Below, piece after piece: positions 53,671 through 64,000 of a stretch of DNA of 64,000 bases. How positions within the stretch are numbered: position 1 is the first letter of the stretch; each line of letters begins with the position of its first letter. This DNA comes from an uncultured Methylophaga sp. (GTDB taxonomy: Bacteria; Pseudomonadota; Gammaproteobacteria; Nitrosococcales; Methylophagaceae), in NCBI GenBank assembly GCA_913055695.1, contig CAJXKF010000003.1, forward strand, positions 248,001-312,000, written 5' to 3'. The position numbers were made by a program, and so were the translations under genes. Under the pieces are notes generated by a model that was given only the letters and a program-made list of their open reading frames with translations, was not told where the DNA came from and searched no databases.

Positions 53671-54074
53671 ATGAAAGCTAAAATCAGCATGATTACGCTT
53701 GGGGTCGAGGATTTGAAAGCGGCTACAGCTTTTTACCGTGATGGACTCGAACTGCCTCAGTTTCACTTCGCCAGTGAAGGGGTGAGCTTTTTTGAGCTGG
53801 CTGGCGCCTGGCTGGGTCTGTATCCCAGAAACGCGTTGGCAGAGGATATCGCTATTCCCATGGCTGAGTTGACGGCGCCCGGCAGCTTTACACTGGCACA
53901 TATGTCAGCAGCCCGGAGGCGGTTGATGCCCTGCTGGAGCAGGCAGTCAATGCCGGTGCCAGGTTAATCAAACCCGGTCAGCCCGCTTTCTGGGGTGGCT
54001 ATTCCGGTTACTTTCAGGATCCCGAAGGCTATTACTGGGAAGTCGCTTTCAACCCATTTATCGACCTCACCTGA
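53671..54074 (+). pseudogene. VOC/glyoxalase-family protein interrupted by a one-base frameshift
   Basis: The first 77 codons (MKAKISMITLGVEDLKAATA, FYRDGLELP) form the N-half of a VOC domain. At about 53902 one base is missing: the +1-shifted frame continues with AVDALLEQAVNAGARLIKPG, then FWGGYSGYFQDPEGYYWEVA and stops at 54072-54074, a perfect VOC C-half. Restored length is about 134 residues, the family norm. As written it makes a truncated 98-residue product. A missing A in CATAATGTC would explain it, so either a real mutation or a sequencing error. Confidence 0.85.
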
Positions 54075-54088
54075 CCTGAGACACAAAC

Positions 54089-54119
54089 GCCCCTGTCCGC
54101 CATGCAAGCGGACAGGGGC
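54089..54119. terminator. Perfect 12-bp hairpin between convergent genes
   Basis: GCCCCTGTCCGC (54089-54100) and GCGGACAGGGGC (54108-54119) with a 7-nt loop. No T tract on the plus side and only TTTG on the minus side, but the stem and position between the convergent VOC and DUF2189 genes support terminator use. Confidence 0.7.
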
Positions 54120-54129
54120 ACAATAGTCA

Positions 54130-54912
54130 TCAGCCGCTGTTACTGACCAGATCCCGGTAGGCATGCCAGGTGGCATGGCCCAGTAACGGGAAAATCACGA
54201 TCATGCCAATCATGAAAGTAGCGATGCCGACAGCAGTAAACAACGCCAGTAAGCCAGTCCACAGCAGCATGGTCAGTATATTGTTGAGCACCACGCGAAC
54301 GCTGATAAAGCCGGCGTCCAGCGCTTTGATATTACTGTCGATAATCGCCGGTACGGCGACCACCGACAAGGTAAAAACAATCACTGCCAGCACACCGCCG
54401 ACAATGAGGTAAAGCGCAGTTTGCAGTGGTGATGCAAAGGCAAAGAAATCCCCCCACATCGTTCTGTCCAGTGGCGGTGCCACCTCACCTACGGCGACCA
54501 TCAAAACCAGACCGGAAATCACAAACCAGAGCAGACTGAAGCCCACCAGAAATCCGGCAAAACGGAACAGGGCTGATTGATTACGGCTGAGACCACTTAA
54601 GGACTGATCAAAACTGACCGGCTGTCTGGTCTCAAGCCGGCGGGATATTTCACACAGTCCCGCAGCCATGACCGGCCCAATCAGCATAAACCCGGAGACC
54701 ACCGCTGCCAACGCATAAACATGCATGCTCGTAACCAGCAGGGCAATCCAGAATGCGCCGGCGACGATAAGGCCATGCGCCAGGCTGACTTTCGGGTACT
54801 TACCCAGATCACGTCCACCTTTGATCAGCCAGCTGAATGGTCGCACAAAGGCCGTGTGCTTGATGGAAAATTGAGCAGGAATTGTATAGTGACTATGACT
54901 TTCTACACTCAT
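54130..54912 (-). CDS. DUF2189 integral membrane protein
   Basis: 260 residues. A soluble start (MSVESHSHYTIPAQ) then RPFSWLIKGGRDLGKYPKVS, GFMLIGPVMAAGLCEISRRL and a C-terminal FPLLGHATWHAYRDL match DUF2189, found as a single multi-spanning inner membrane protein with six or so helices. Function unknown. GGAGG precedes its ATG. Confidence 0.88.
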   Translation of the reverse strand: MSVESHSHYTIPAQFSIKHTAFVRPFSWLIKGGRDLGKYPKVSLAHGLIVAGAFWIALLVTSMHVYALAAVVSGFMLIGPVMAAGLCEISRRLETRQPVSFDQSLSGLSRNQSALFRFAGFLVGFSLLWFVISGLVLMVAVGEVAPPLDRTMWGDFFAFASPLQTALYLIVGGVLAVIVFTLSVVAVPAIIDSNIKALDAGFISVRVVLNNILTMLLWTGLLALFTAVGIATFMIGMIVIFPLLGHATWHAYRDLVSNSG

Positions 54913-55090
54913 TTTCTCCTCCCTTTATCGCTGTGGAAGTGAAAGCCAGTGTTGTTATGTTTCATTTCCAGTCTAACAGCCAGCGGCTCTCGGTCCTACA
55001 CCATATATGACAACAGCGTTCGTCTAATGTTTACAACCTGAAGCTTGGAATTAATCCTCTCTTTCCATCTCCTGCCGATGACGGCTCATC

Positions 55091-55119
55091 TTGACAATGC
55101 TGACTTGCATACATAAGAT
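55091..55119 (+). promoter_or_regulatory. Promoter of the siderophore receptor gene
   Basis: TTGACA (55091-55096), 17 bp, TAAGAT (55114-55119). A Fur-like box starts 8 bp after the -10, so it would cover the start site. Confidence 0.7.
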
Positions 55120-55126
55120 CACGAAC

Positions 55127-55145
55127 GCAAATCATTATCATTAAG
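55127..55145 (+). promoter_or_regulatory. Fur box
   Basis: GCAAATCATTATCATTAAG matches the reverse-complemented 19-bp Fur consensus at about 14 positions, with ATCATTATCATTA as its core. The position just downstream of the -10 predicts iron-dependent repression of the receptor gene. Confidence 0.75.
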
Positions 55146-55165
55146 TTATATGTAAAGGGAAAGCA

Positions 55166-57289
55166 ATGCCATTATCCATCCAGCCGGCCAAAAATCTGAC
55201 GCCGGCTTTTCGTCTGGCTTTGCTGCCATTGATGCTGCTTAGTAGTCTCAATGTGCAGGCCCAAACCGAGGCTGAACAGAAAGCGGTAGAACTGCCAAAA
55301 GTGGAAGTCACCACCGGTGAAATCGACAGGAACGGTTATATTGAACTGGAAAAGCAGCCACAAGTCGGCAAGCTGAATGTGCCGGTGCAGGATACGCCTT
55401 ACTCCATTGAAATTATTGATAAGGACTTCATCAGAGACACTGGTGCCAAGACTATTCAGGATGCATTGCTTTACTCTTCAGGTGTTTACGCCGGTGCGTT
55501 TGGGCTTGATACCCGCGGAGACTCCGCCAAGATTCGAGGTATTGATCCTTCCCAATATGTAGATGGCCTGCGTCAACTGTATGGCTTCTACAATACGGTT
55601 CGTCCTAATGTCTATGCGCTGGAAAGCATTGAGGTACTGAAAGGGCCTTCTTCGGTATTGTATGGTCAGGGTGAGCTGGGTGGTATTGTGAACTCTGTGT
55701 CCAAGTTGCCTAAAGAACAGCAACAGGGGGAAATCTGGGCGCAGTATGGTTCTTTCCACCGCAAGCAACTGGCGTTTGATGTGACCGGCCCCGCGACGGA
55801 AGATGGTAAATTGCTCTACCGGGTTGTCGGTCTTCAACGCGACAGCCAGACCCAAGTTGATTATGTCGATGATGACGGCTTTTTTATCGCGCCATCTTTG
55901 ACTTGGAGACCGACTGACGATACCAGCTTTACCGTGCTGTTTAATCGTCAGATGAATAAAGGCCAGGTGTCTGCGCAGTTCCTGCCACAGGCCGGAACAC
56001 TTGACCGTGGCCCGCTGGGTTATGTCGGATCAGAGACCTTTGTTGGTGAGCCGGGTTGGGATAAATATGACCGTGAGAAAACCGAAGTGACGCTGATGTT
56101 TGATCACAGCTTCACGGATAATTGGTCTTTCTCCACTACGGCCCGTTATACCGAGTCCAGCACCTACACCAGAGAGCATTACACCACAGCCTATGCCCAG
56201 GTGGAGCCACAAGCAAATGGTGATATGAACCGTGTTATCACCACAGCCGATCGTCATACCCGAATTTTTAATCTGGATGCACGTCTGCAGGGTCAGTTTG
56301 ACCTGGGCGTGACCAGCCACACGGTAGCAATTGGTGTTGATCGCCAGGACGCAGTGTGGGAAACAGAGAATTCCGGCTTTGCCGCCAGCACGCCGCTGAA
56401 CCTGTATAACCCGGTCTATGGCAACTTTGATCCCAGTGTGCTGAACCCGACCAACCCCGATGATAATCAGATCAGGCAGGTTGGCTTCTATGTTGCTGAT
56501 CATATGGAAATCGGTCCGGTAGTGATCTCTGCGGCATTGCGCCGTGATTGGGCCAAAAACACCTTGCTGGCTGAACTGGGCGATAACGTGACCAGTGACG
56601 AAAATGAAACAACCGGACGTATTGGTGTGATGTACCGCTTTGATAATGGTTTCTCACCTTATGCGAGTTATGCTGAAGCGTTCACCATGAACCTGGGCAC
56701 CAGTGAAGCCAGTACTCTGAAGCCAACCACGGGTAAACAGCGTGAATATGGTTTCAAATATCTGTCAGATGACAACAGTCTGGCAATTACGGCGGCCTAT
56801 TTCGATATCCTGCAGACCAACCGCGTTCAGGCCGGGAATATCCCGGATGGTGTCGAGCAGACCGGCGCCACCATTGATGGTTGGGAGCTTCAGGTCAACA
56901 AACGCTGGAAGCAGTTTGAAACCCAGTTCAGTTATACCGATCTGAATGCCGACAATGGTGAAACCGGTGAACGTTTGCCCTATGTGTCCGAGAAAGTCGC
57001 CTCCTGGTGGAATAAGTACTACCTGAACAGTAACTGGCGTATCGGTGCCGGTATTCGTTACATCGGTAACAGTGTGGGTTCAGATTATGGCAATGGTGCA
57101 GGACCCAAAGTACCTTCAGAGACGCTCTATGATGCAATGATCGGTTACAGTTATAAAAACTGGGACTTCACTGTTGATGCCAAGAACCTGACCGATGAGG
57201 AGTACGTCTCATGGTGTCGAGGGACAGGACGTGATTGTGGCTTTGGTGAAAGACGCAATGTCACCGCTAATGCCTACTACCACTTCTAA
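55166..57289 (+). CDS. TonB-dependent siderophore receptor
   Basis: 707 residues. A signal peptide (LTPAFRLALLPLMLLSSLNV then QA) is followed by a plug domain (VPVQDTPYSIEIIDKDFIRD, IEVLKGPSSVLYGQGELGGI) and a 22-strand barrel ending in AYYHF with the terminal Phe. The plug pattern is that of ferric siderophore receptors (FhuA/FecA group). Fur-box promoter upstream supports iron uptake. It is a single gene closed by a terminator; no ABC transporter is adjacent. Ligand unknown. Confidence 0.94.
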   Translation: MPLSIQPAKNLTPAFRLALLPLMLLSSLNVQAQTEAEQKAVELPKVEVTTGEIDRNGYIELEKQPQVGKLNVPVQDTPYSIEIIDKDFIRDTGAKTIQDALLYSSGVYAGAFGLDTRGDSAKIRGIDPSQYVDGLRQLYGFYNTVRPNVYALESIEVLKGPSSVLYGQGELGGIVNSVSKLPKEQQQGEIWAQYGSFHRKQLAFDVTGPATEDGKLLYRVVGLQRDSQTQVDYVDDDGFFIAPSLTWRPTDDTSFTVLFNRQMNKGQVSAQFLPQAGTLDRGPLGYVGSETFVGEPGWDKYDREKTEVTLMFDHSFTDNWSFSTTARYTESSTYTREHYTTAYAQVEPQANGDMNRVITTADRHTRIFNLDARLQGQFDLGVTSHTVAIGVDRQDAVWETENSGFAASTPLNLYNPVYGNFDPSVLNPTNPDDNQIRQVGFYVADHMEIGPVVISAALRRDWAKNTLLAELGDNVTSDENETTGRIGVMYRFDNGFSPYASYAEAFTMNLGTSEASTLKPTTGKQREYGFKYLSDDNSLAITAAYFDILQTNRVQAGNIPDGVEQTGATIDGWELQVNKRWKQFETQFSYTDLNADNGETGERLPYVSEKVASWWNKYYLNSNWRIGAGIRYIGNSVGSDYGNGAGPKVPSETLYDAMIGYSYKNWDFTVDAKNLTDEEYVSWCRGTGRDCGFGERRNVTANAYYHF

Positions 57290-57298
57290 ACTTTCTAA

Positions 57299-57320
57299 GG
57301 CCCCGTTTCCGGGGCCTTTT
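57299..57320 (+). terminator. Intrinsic terminator after the siderophore receptor
   Basis: A 7-bp stem GGCCCCG/CGGGGCC with TTTC loop (57299-57316) and TTTT. Confidence 0.88.
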
Positions 57321-57405
57321 CTCTTCTGAAAGCTTCATTTCGAAATAGACATGCGCCGTCTGAACACTTAGGCTAGCCAGAACAATTTTTTACAAGGAAT
57401 CTACC

Positions 57406-58323
57406 ATGGCAAGTGCAGGCCTGCTGGCATTACTGGATGATATTGCGACGCTGCTGGATGATGTGTCGCTGATGACCAAAGTCGCAGCAAAGAAAACCGC
57501 CGGTGTGCTGGGTGATGATCTGGCACTGAACGCGCAGCAGGTGAGCGGCGTCAAGCCGAACCGGGAACTGCCGGTGGTATGGGCAGTGGCCAAGGGGTCG
57601 TTTATTAACAAATTGATCCTGGTGCCGCTGGCATTGTTAATCAGCGCCACCATGCCGATGCTGGTGACGGTGCTGTTGATGCTGGGCGGGCTCTATCTTT
57701 GCTATGAAGGGACTGAAAAGCTGGCGCATAAATGGCTTCACACCAAACCTGAGGACCAGGCACATCATCAGGAACTGGTGGAGGCGGTCAAAGATCCAGC
57801 CATTGATATCAAGGCTTTTGAAAAAGAAAAAATCAAAGGCGCCGTCCGCACAGACTTTATTCTGTCTGCTGAAATCATTGTGATTGCTTTGGGCGTGGCT
57901 CAGGCAACGGATATCAAAACTCAGGTGATGGTGGTTTCATTGATTGCACTGGCTATGACCATCGGGGTTTACGGCCTGGTGGCGGCGATTGTGAAATTCG
58001 ATGATGCCGGACTGGCCCTGCTCAACAATGCCGGTAGTAATGCCTTTGAACGTTTCAAGCAGTCCTTGGGCCGGACGATTCTGTTTATTGCGCCGCGCTT
58101 TATGTCATTGCTTTCAGTGCTGGGCATGCTGGCGATGTTTCTTGTCGGTGGCGGCATTCTGGTTCATGGTCTGCCGTTTCTGCATCATTTGCTGGAGCCC
58201 CTGCTGCATGACTTCGGGACAATCATGCTTGTGCTGTTACCGATGTTGTTCAATGCCCTGGTGGGGCTCGTGGCGGGCAGCATCGTGCTTGCTGCAGTGA
58301 CAGGCTTCAGAAAAGTTTTCTGA
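57406..58323 (+). CDS. DUF808 family membrane protein (YedI-like)
   Basis: 305 residues with several membrane helices. It begins SAGLLALLDDIATLLDDVSLM, then KKTAGVLGDDLALNAQQVSG and GLYLCYEGTEKLAHKWL, all family marks. Function unknown; inner membrane. Its last codons and stop lie inside a 33-bp perfect inverted repeat shared with the convergent gdhA end. Confidence 0.93.
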   Translation: MASAGLLALLDDIATLLDDVSLMTKVAAKKTAGVLGDDLALNAQQVSGVKPNRELPVVWAVAKGSFINKLILVPLALLISATMPMLVTVLLMLGGLYLCYEGTEKLAHKWLHTKPEDQAHHQELVEAVKDPAIDIKAFEKEKIKGAVRTDFILSAEIIVIALGVAQATDIKTQVMVVSLIALAMTIGVYGLVAAIVKFDDAGLALLNNAGSNAFERFKQSLGRTILFIAPRFMSLLSVLGMLAMFLVGGGILVHGLPFLHHLLEPLLHDFGTIMLVLLPMLFNALVGLVAGSIVLAAVTGFRKVF

Positions 58324-58331
58324 AGCCTGTC
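58299..58331. terminator. 33-bp perfect inverted repeat overlapping the DUF808 stop
   Basis: GACAGGCTTCAGAAAA (58299-58314), a single G, and TTTTCTGAAGCCTGTC (58316-58331) are exact inverse copies. As RNA, a 12-bp stem with an AAAAGTTTT loop. The TGA stop (58321-58323) is in the right arm. It lies between convergent genes and may terminate both, although no long T run follows. Confidence 0.75.
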
Positions 58332-58352
58332 CTGTAGACTATCGGTTCAATC

Positions 58353-59834
<1,482 letters not shown>

Positions 59835-59863
59835 TTAACTTTATTGGTTCACAGGAGAGCCTT

Positions 59864-60454
59864 ATGTTCCCGATTCGCTGTGCCGGATTGTTAGTAGCAC
59901 TGTTTTTATCGCCTGCTGCGCAAGCTTTTTATTGTTTCGAACCTTCGCCGACCTATCTGCAAATGGGGGAGTCCTATTTCACCGACACCAGCAGTCGAAT
60001 TGTGGTTCAGGGTGATGAGCCGGCTCTCGACATTATGGAAAACCTGCAGGGAGAGTGGGAAGGCTTTTTATCCGAGATAATCTGTGAAGGTGATAAAGAA
60101 GCACCCGAGCCGATTTACCGGGAAGCGGAAGTCGAAGCGGATGTAAAAGATTCCAATACCGCGCTGTTTCTGATCTCCATGAGTAAAACCTACCGCGATA
60201 GCTTTGTCGAAAGTGAGTCTGTCTACCTGATGAATAAAGCGAGTATGTACTCACTCAGAATCAATGACAGCTTCATCAGTGCCAGTGAAAGGGAAAGAAG
60301 GAATTTGCAGGGCAAACAGACCGGCAATCGCTATGTCGAAGTGTTCTCGCAGATAGAAATTGAAAATGACGATCAGATCGTCGTCGATTGGCAGTTGTTC
60401 TCAAATGGGGTTTTTGTCTACAGCCAGCGGCTGACGCTGGACAGGGACTTGTAA
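59864..60454 (+). CDS. Small secreted protein of unknown family
   Basis: 196 residues. The signal peptide MFPIRCAGLLVALFLSPAAQ ends at A-F. The mature part is acidic with two cysteines (FYCFEPSPTYLQ and IICEGDKEAP) that could form one disulphide, and a C-terminal beta-like stretch (IVVDWQLFSNGVFVYSQRL). I do not recognise a family. AGGAGAG precedes the ATG. It is divergent from gdhA and ends at a hairpin shared with the protease gene. Confidence 0.75.
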   Translation: MFPIRCAGLLVALFLSPAAQAFYCFEPSPTYLQMGESYFTDTSSRIVVQGDEPALDIMENLQGEWEGFLSEIICEGDKEAPEPIYREAEVEADVKDSNTALFLISMSKTYRDSFVESESVYLMNKASMYSLRINDSFISASERERRNLQGKQTGNRYVEVFSQIEIENDDQIVVDWQLFSNGVFVYSQRLTLDRDL

Positions 60455-60487
60455 AAAACACCACACTGCCTGATGACAGTGTGGTGT
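60453..60487. terminator. Bidirectional terminator (11-bp stem)
   Basis: ACACCACACTG (60458-60468) and CAGTGTGGTGT (60477-60487) form a perfect 11-bp stem. An A run on the left gives TTTTTT for the minus direction, ending the protease transcript; plus side GGTTCTTT is weaker. Confidence 0.85.
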
Positions 60488-60495
60488 CTGGTTCT

Positions 60496-61872
60496 TTACT
60501 TCAGCAACAGGAACATGGCCTGACGGCCGCGGACAATGTTAAGCAGCAGCTGATTGGCATTTTGAACCATGGGTTTGAACGCTTCCAGGTTCTCAACTGG
60601 CTGTCGATTGACCGAGGTGATCAGGTCTTCGGCACGAAGGCCGGCATTCCAGGCCGGGCTACCGCGTTTGACTGAGTAGATCACAACCCCCTGAGCCCGC
60701 CCATAGTAGGGTGAGCTCTCTTCAATATCGCCGAAGGTGGCACCGGAGAGTTTGGGGTGAACTGTGCCGTTGGCTTCGGTCTGGCGGGTTTGTTTAACCT
60801 CGGCAGTCAGCGTTTGTTTATCACCGTCTCGAATAATCGACAGTTCAACTTTCTGACCCACGACCATCAGGCCAATGGTATTGCGCAAGCTGTCGGCATT
60901 GGCCAGACGGGCACCATCAACAGCAGTGATTATGTCACCAACCTGTAATCCGGCTTCATCGGCCGCAGAATTGGGAACGACATGGGTCACCACGGTACCT
61001 TCCTGCACATCGATTCCGAACGCATTGGCCAGTTCCGGTGTGATGTCCTGCATTTGCACGCCGAGATAGGCGCGGCGGACTTCACCGAATTCCAGCAATT
61101 GATCGCTGATCTGCTTAACCAGATTGCTGGGAATGGCAAAGCCGATACCGACATTGCCCGGGTTCTGACCCGGTGAAAAGATGGCGGTATTAATGCCGAC
61201 CAGCTCACCGCGCAGATTGACCAGTGCGCCACCTGAGTTACCGGGGTTAATCGAAGCATCGGTTTGAATGAAGTTTTCATAGCCCTCAATACCGAGACCG
61301 CTTCGACCCAGAGCACTGACTATGCCGGAGGTGACGGTCTGGCCGAGACCGAAGGGGTTACCGATGGCTACTACAAAGTCACCTACCCGCAGAGATTCCG
61401 AGTCTGCCAGCGGCAGTGCTGACAGGTTTTCCGACGGAATTTTGATCAAGGCCACATCGGTGGCGGGATCGGTACCGACGATTTCGGCTTTGAAATCACG
61501 ACCATCATTCAAAGACACTGTGATTTCATCAGCGCCCCGAATCACATGGTTATTGGTGATAACCAGGCCTTCTCTGGCGTCAATGATGACACCGGAGCCC
61601 AGACTTTGCCGTGGTCTGACTCGGGGCTGATCCGGCAGATTGAAAAAATGGCGGAAGAACGGGTCATTGAGCAGGGGATTATCCTGCACCCGCACGTGGC
61701 TTCGAGTGAATATGTTAACCACCGCCGGTTTGGTGCTATCCAGCATCGGTGCCAGTGTTGGCATTTTGCCTTCACTGGCAAACCAGTCCAGTGGCAGTGC
61801 GGCGCTGGCAACCTGCGCTATCAGCGTCAGGCCCGCCAGCCAGACTAAAAGGGATTTGAAATGTTTGGTCAT
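60496..61872 (-). CDS. Do-family periplasmic serine protease (DegP/DegQ/MucD type)
   Basis: 458 residues. Signal peptide (SLLVWLAGLTLIAQVASA). Trypsin-like triad: His in VITNNHVIRGAD, Asp in PATDVALIKI, Ser in INPGNSGGALVNLRGE. Two PDZ domains follow (about 260-350 and 365-455: YLGVQMQDITPELANAFGI and SVKRGSPAWNAGLRAEDLI). It degrades or refolds misfolded envelope proteins. It lies 13 bp after the J-protein gene, suggesting a stress-linked pair. Confidence 0.95.
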   Translation of the reverse strand: MTKHFKSLLVWLAGLTLIAQVASAALPLDWFASEGKMPTLAPMLDSTKPAVVNIFTRSHVRVQDNPLLNDPFFRHFFNLPDQPRVRPRQSLGSGVIIDAREGLVITNNHVIRGADEITVSLNDGRDFKAEIVGTDPATDVALIKIPSENLSALPLADSESLRVGDFVVAIGNPFGLGQTVTSGIVSALGRSGLGIEGYENFIQTDASINPGNSGGALVNLRGELVGINTAIFSPGQNPGNVGIGFAIPSNLVKQISDQLLEFGEVRRAYLGVQMQDITPELANAFGIDVQEGTVVTHVVPNSAADEAGLQVGDIITAVDGARLANADSLRNTIGLMVVGQKVELSIIRDGDKQTLTAEVKQTRQTEANGTVHPKLSGATFGDIEESSPYYGRAQGVVIYSVKRGSPAWNAGLRAEDLITSVNRQPVENLEAFKPMVQNANQLLLNIVRGRQAMFLLLK

Positions 61873-61885
61873 CTAAACCTCCTTA

Positions 61886-62788
<903 letters not shown>

Positions 62789-62859
62789 AAACGGACTTAT
62801 ACACCTGAAATTGATTTAGATCAGTAAGTGGGGTTTTCAGCACTGGATTTCAACATTTC

Positions 62860-62907
62860 CGGGAATTTTCCTGATGCCCGACCCTGGCAGGTATGAGAAA
62901 ATTCCCG
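62860..62907 (+). promoter_or_regulatory. Long inverted repeat in the leader of the second TonB-dependent receptor
   Basis: CGGGAATTTTC (62860-62870) and GAAAATTCCCG (62897-62907) are perfect 11-bp inverse copies with a 26-nt interval that can pair further (CCTG/CAGG, GCC/GGC). The right arm ends 32 bp before the ATG. It could be a pair of operator half-sites or a structured mRNA leader; it does not match a riboswitch class I know. Confidence 0.55.
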
Positions 62908-62939
62908 CCATTAAAAATCAATAACAAGAGAGATAAGCC

Positions 62940-64000
62940 ATGTTTAAAAGAAGAACGATGTCATTGATGGTAGCCCTTGCGCTGGGCGCAGGTGCACAGA
63001 CCGTCGTGGCTGAAGACAATCTGGCACTGGATGAACTGGTCGTGACCGGTACCCGTTCTGAAACGCCGTTGCTGGAGCAGGCGGGTAATACCGGCAAGAT
63101 TTCCGAAGACGAAATCGATCTGGTGCGCCCGGACCACATAAGCGAAATTGCCAACCGGGTCAGTGGCGTCAATATTCAGCATGGTAATGGTCAGGAACAT
63201 CTGACCTCGATTCGCTCCCCAGTGCTGACCGGTGGTGCCGGCGCCGGTTCATTCCTGTTCCTGGAAGACGGTATTCCGCTGCGTGCCGCCGGTTTCGCCA
63301 ATGTGAACGGCCTGTTTGAGGTCAACTACGAACAGGCGGGCGGCATTGAAATCGTACGTGGTCCCGGTAGTGCCTTTTATGGTTCCAATGCCGTACATGG
63401 CCTGGTGAACGTGCTGTCACGGGCGCCGTCACTGGATCTGGAGCGCGAAATCGACTTATCGATTGGTCCCCATGATCTCTACACCGCCAAGGCGACCGTC
63501 AGTGATACCGTTGGCAATCATGGCTACCGGGTGAATGTGCTGGGTACTTCTGATGGGGGGTATGTCAGTGACTCCGGTTACGATCAGCAGAAAGTGACTT
63601 TGCGTCATGACTATTTTGGTGAGGTTGATAGTTTCAAAACCCTGTTCAGCTACACCAATCTGAATCAGGAAACGGCCGGTTATATTGTCGGTTATCAGGC
63701 TTATGAAGATGAAAGTCTGTCTCGCACCAATCCGAATCCGGAAGCTTATCGTGATGCGAAATCCTACCGGCTTTCCACAGAATGGATTCACGAGCTCACT
63801 GACAGCTCGCGTTTCACATTAACGCCCTATTTGCGCCACACAGAGATGGAGTTTCTGATGCATTTCCTGCCGGGCAAGCCGGTGGAGAATAATAAACACA
63901 GCAGTGTTGGGCTGCTGTCGTCTTATACCAAGGATCTCGAAGGCGGTCATAAAGTGATTGTAGGCACCGATTTTGAATATACTGAAGGCGAGTTATCTGA
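62940..64000 (+). CDS. TonB-dependent outer-membrane receptor (3' end beyond window)
   Basis: An open frame of at least 353 codons running off the right edge. A signal peptide (FKRRTMSLMVALALGAGAQ, cleaved near VVA) is followed by the TonB box-like DELVVTGTRSE, a plug domain (ISEIANRVSGVNIQ, GGIEIVRGPGSAFYGSNAVH, GLVNVLSR) and barrel strands. It belongs to a different subgroup from the 55-kb receptor, closer to CirA/BtuB-like plugs. Ligand unknown. GAGAGAT precedes the ATG at 62940. Confidence 0.9.
   Translation, partial: MFKRRTMSLMVALALGAGAQTVVAEDNLALDELVVTGTRSETPLLEQAGNTGKISEDEIDLVRPDHISEIANRVSGVNIQHGNGQEHLTSIRSPVLTGGAGAGSFLFLEDGIPLRAAGFANVNGLFEVNYEQAGGIEIVRGPGSAFYGSNAVHGLVNVLSRAPSLDLEREIDLSIGPHDLYTAKATVSDTVGNHGYRVNVLGTSDGGYVSDSGYDQQKVTLRHDYFGEVDSFKTLFSYTNLNQETAGYIVGYQAYEDESLSRTNPNPEAYRDAKSYRLSTEWIHELTDSSRFTLTPYLRHTEMEFLMHFLPGKPVENNKHSSVGLLSSYTKDLEGGHKVIVGTDFEYTEGELS

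Overview
The window reads as a chromosomal segment of a free-living, respiring, Gram-negative gammaproteobacterium of moderate GC content. Supporting gene orders are ruvX-pyrR-pyrB-pyrC' (as in Pseudomonas), mnmG-rsmG-parA-parB-atpIBEFHAGDC-glmU, LysM-dprA-smg-topA and yqgE-ruvX. NtrY/NtrX, TonB-dependent receptors and a DUF1820 protein also fit. The overall look suggests a marine methylotroph-like lineage such as Methylophaga or a relative, but this genus guess is inference only.

Region 1 (1-11,937, minus strand): one tightly packed, largely overlapping gene train, def-fmt-rsmB-DUF4390-ntrY-ntrX-trkA-yqgE-ruvX-pyrR-pyrB-pyrC'. It joins initiator-Met processing, rRNA methylation, a nitrogen/redox-type two-component system, potassium uptake and pyrimidine synthesis. 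The PyrC homologue has lost its zinc ligands, and NtrX has lost the sigma-54 contact loop. Region 2 (12.0-19.7 kb): a small cytochrome c, then LysM-dprA-smg and topA, then purE-purK and a Rdx/SelW-like protein on the minus strand.

Region 3 (19.7-29.5 kb): a nitrogen-assimilation block. gltBD (GOGAT) has a clear sigma-70-type promoter. hemE follows, then a minus-strand unit of TorF-like porin, glnK and amtB with a sigma-54-like promoter. gdhA further right (58.4 kb) supplies the alternative ammonium-fixing route. Region 4 (29.7-43.8 kb): lgt, dgkA, then the origin-proximal type cluster mnmG-rsmG-parAB, the complete F1Fo ATP synthase operon with promoter and terminator, and glmU. A 176-bp MITE-like inverted-repeat element sits between atpC and glmU.

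Region 5 (43.8-54.9 kb): an accessory stretch. It holds an A/T-rich DUF2971-like gene, about 680 bp of gene-free repeats, a YjdM/PhnA protein, and a DUF3311-SSF transporter pair flanked by two copies of an 84/85-bp hairpin repeat. Next come a haem-ligand-less bacterioferritin, several uncharacterised membrane proteins, a degenerate metallo-beta-lactamase-fold protein, a histidine-rich secreted protein, a deaminase and a frameshifted VOC protein. Region 6 (55-64 kb): a siderophore receptor with a Fur-box promoter, DUF808, gdhA, a small secreted protein, a Do-type protease, a CbpA-type J protein, and a second TonB-dependent receptor cut by the window edge.

I found no tRNA, rRNA, CRISPR array, transposase or prophage gene. 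No complete new multi-gene defence or biosynthetic system is evident. The most unusual items are the structured repeat copies around the transporter cassette, the inactive PyrC', the NtrX with a degenerate AAA+ domain, and the long inverted repeats in leader or terminator positions.
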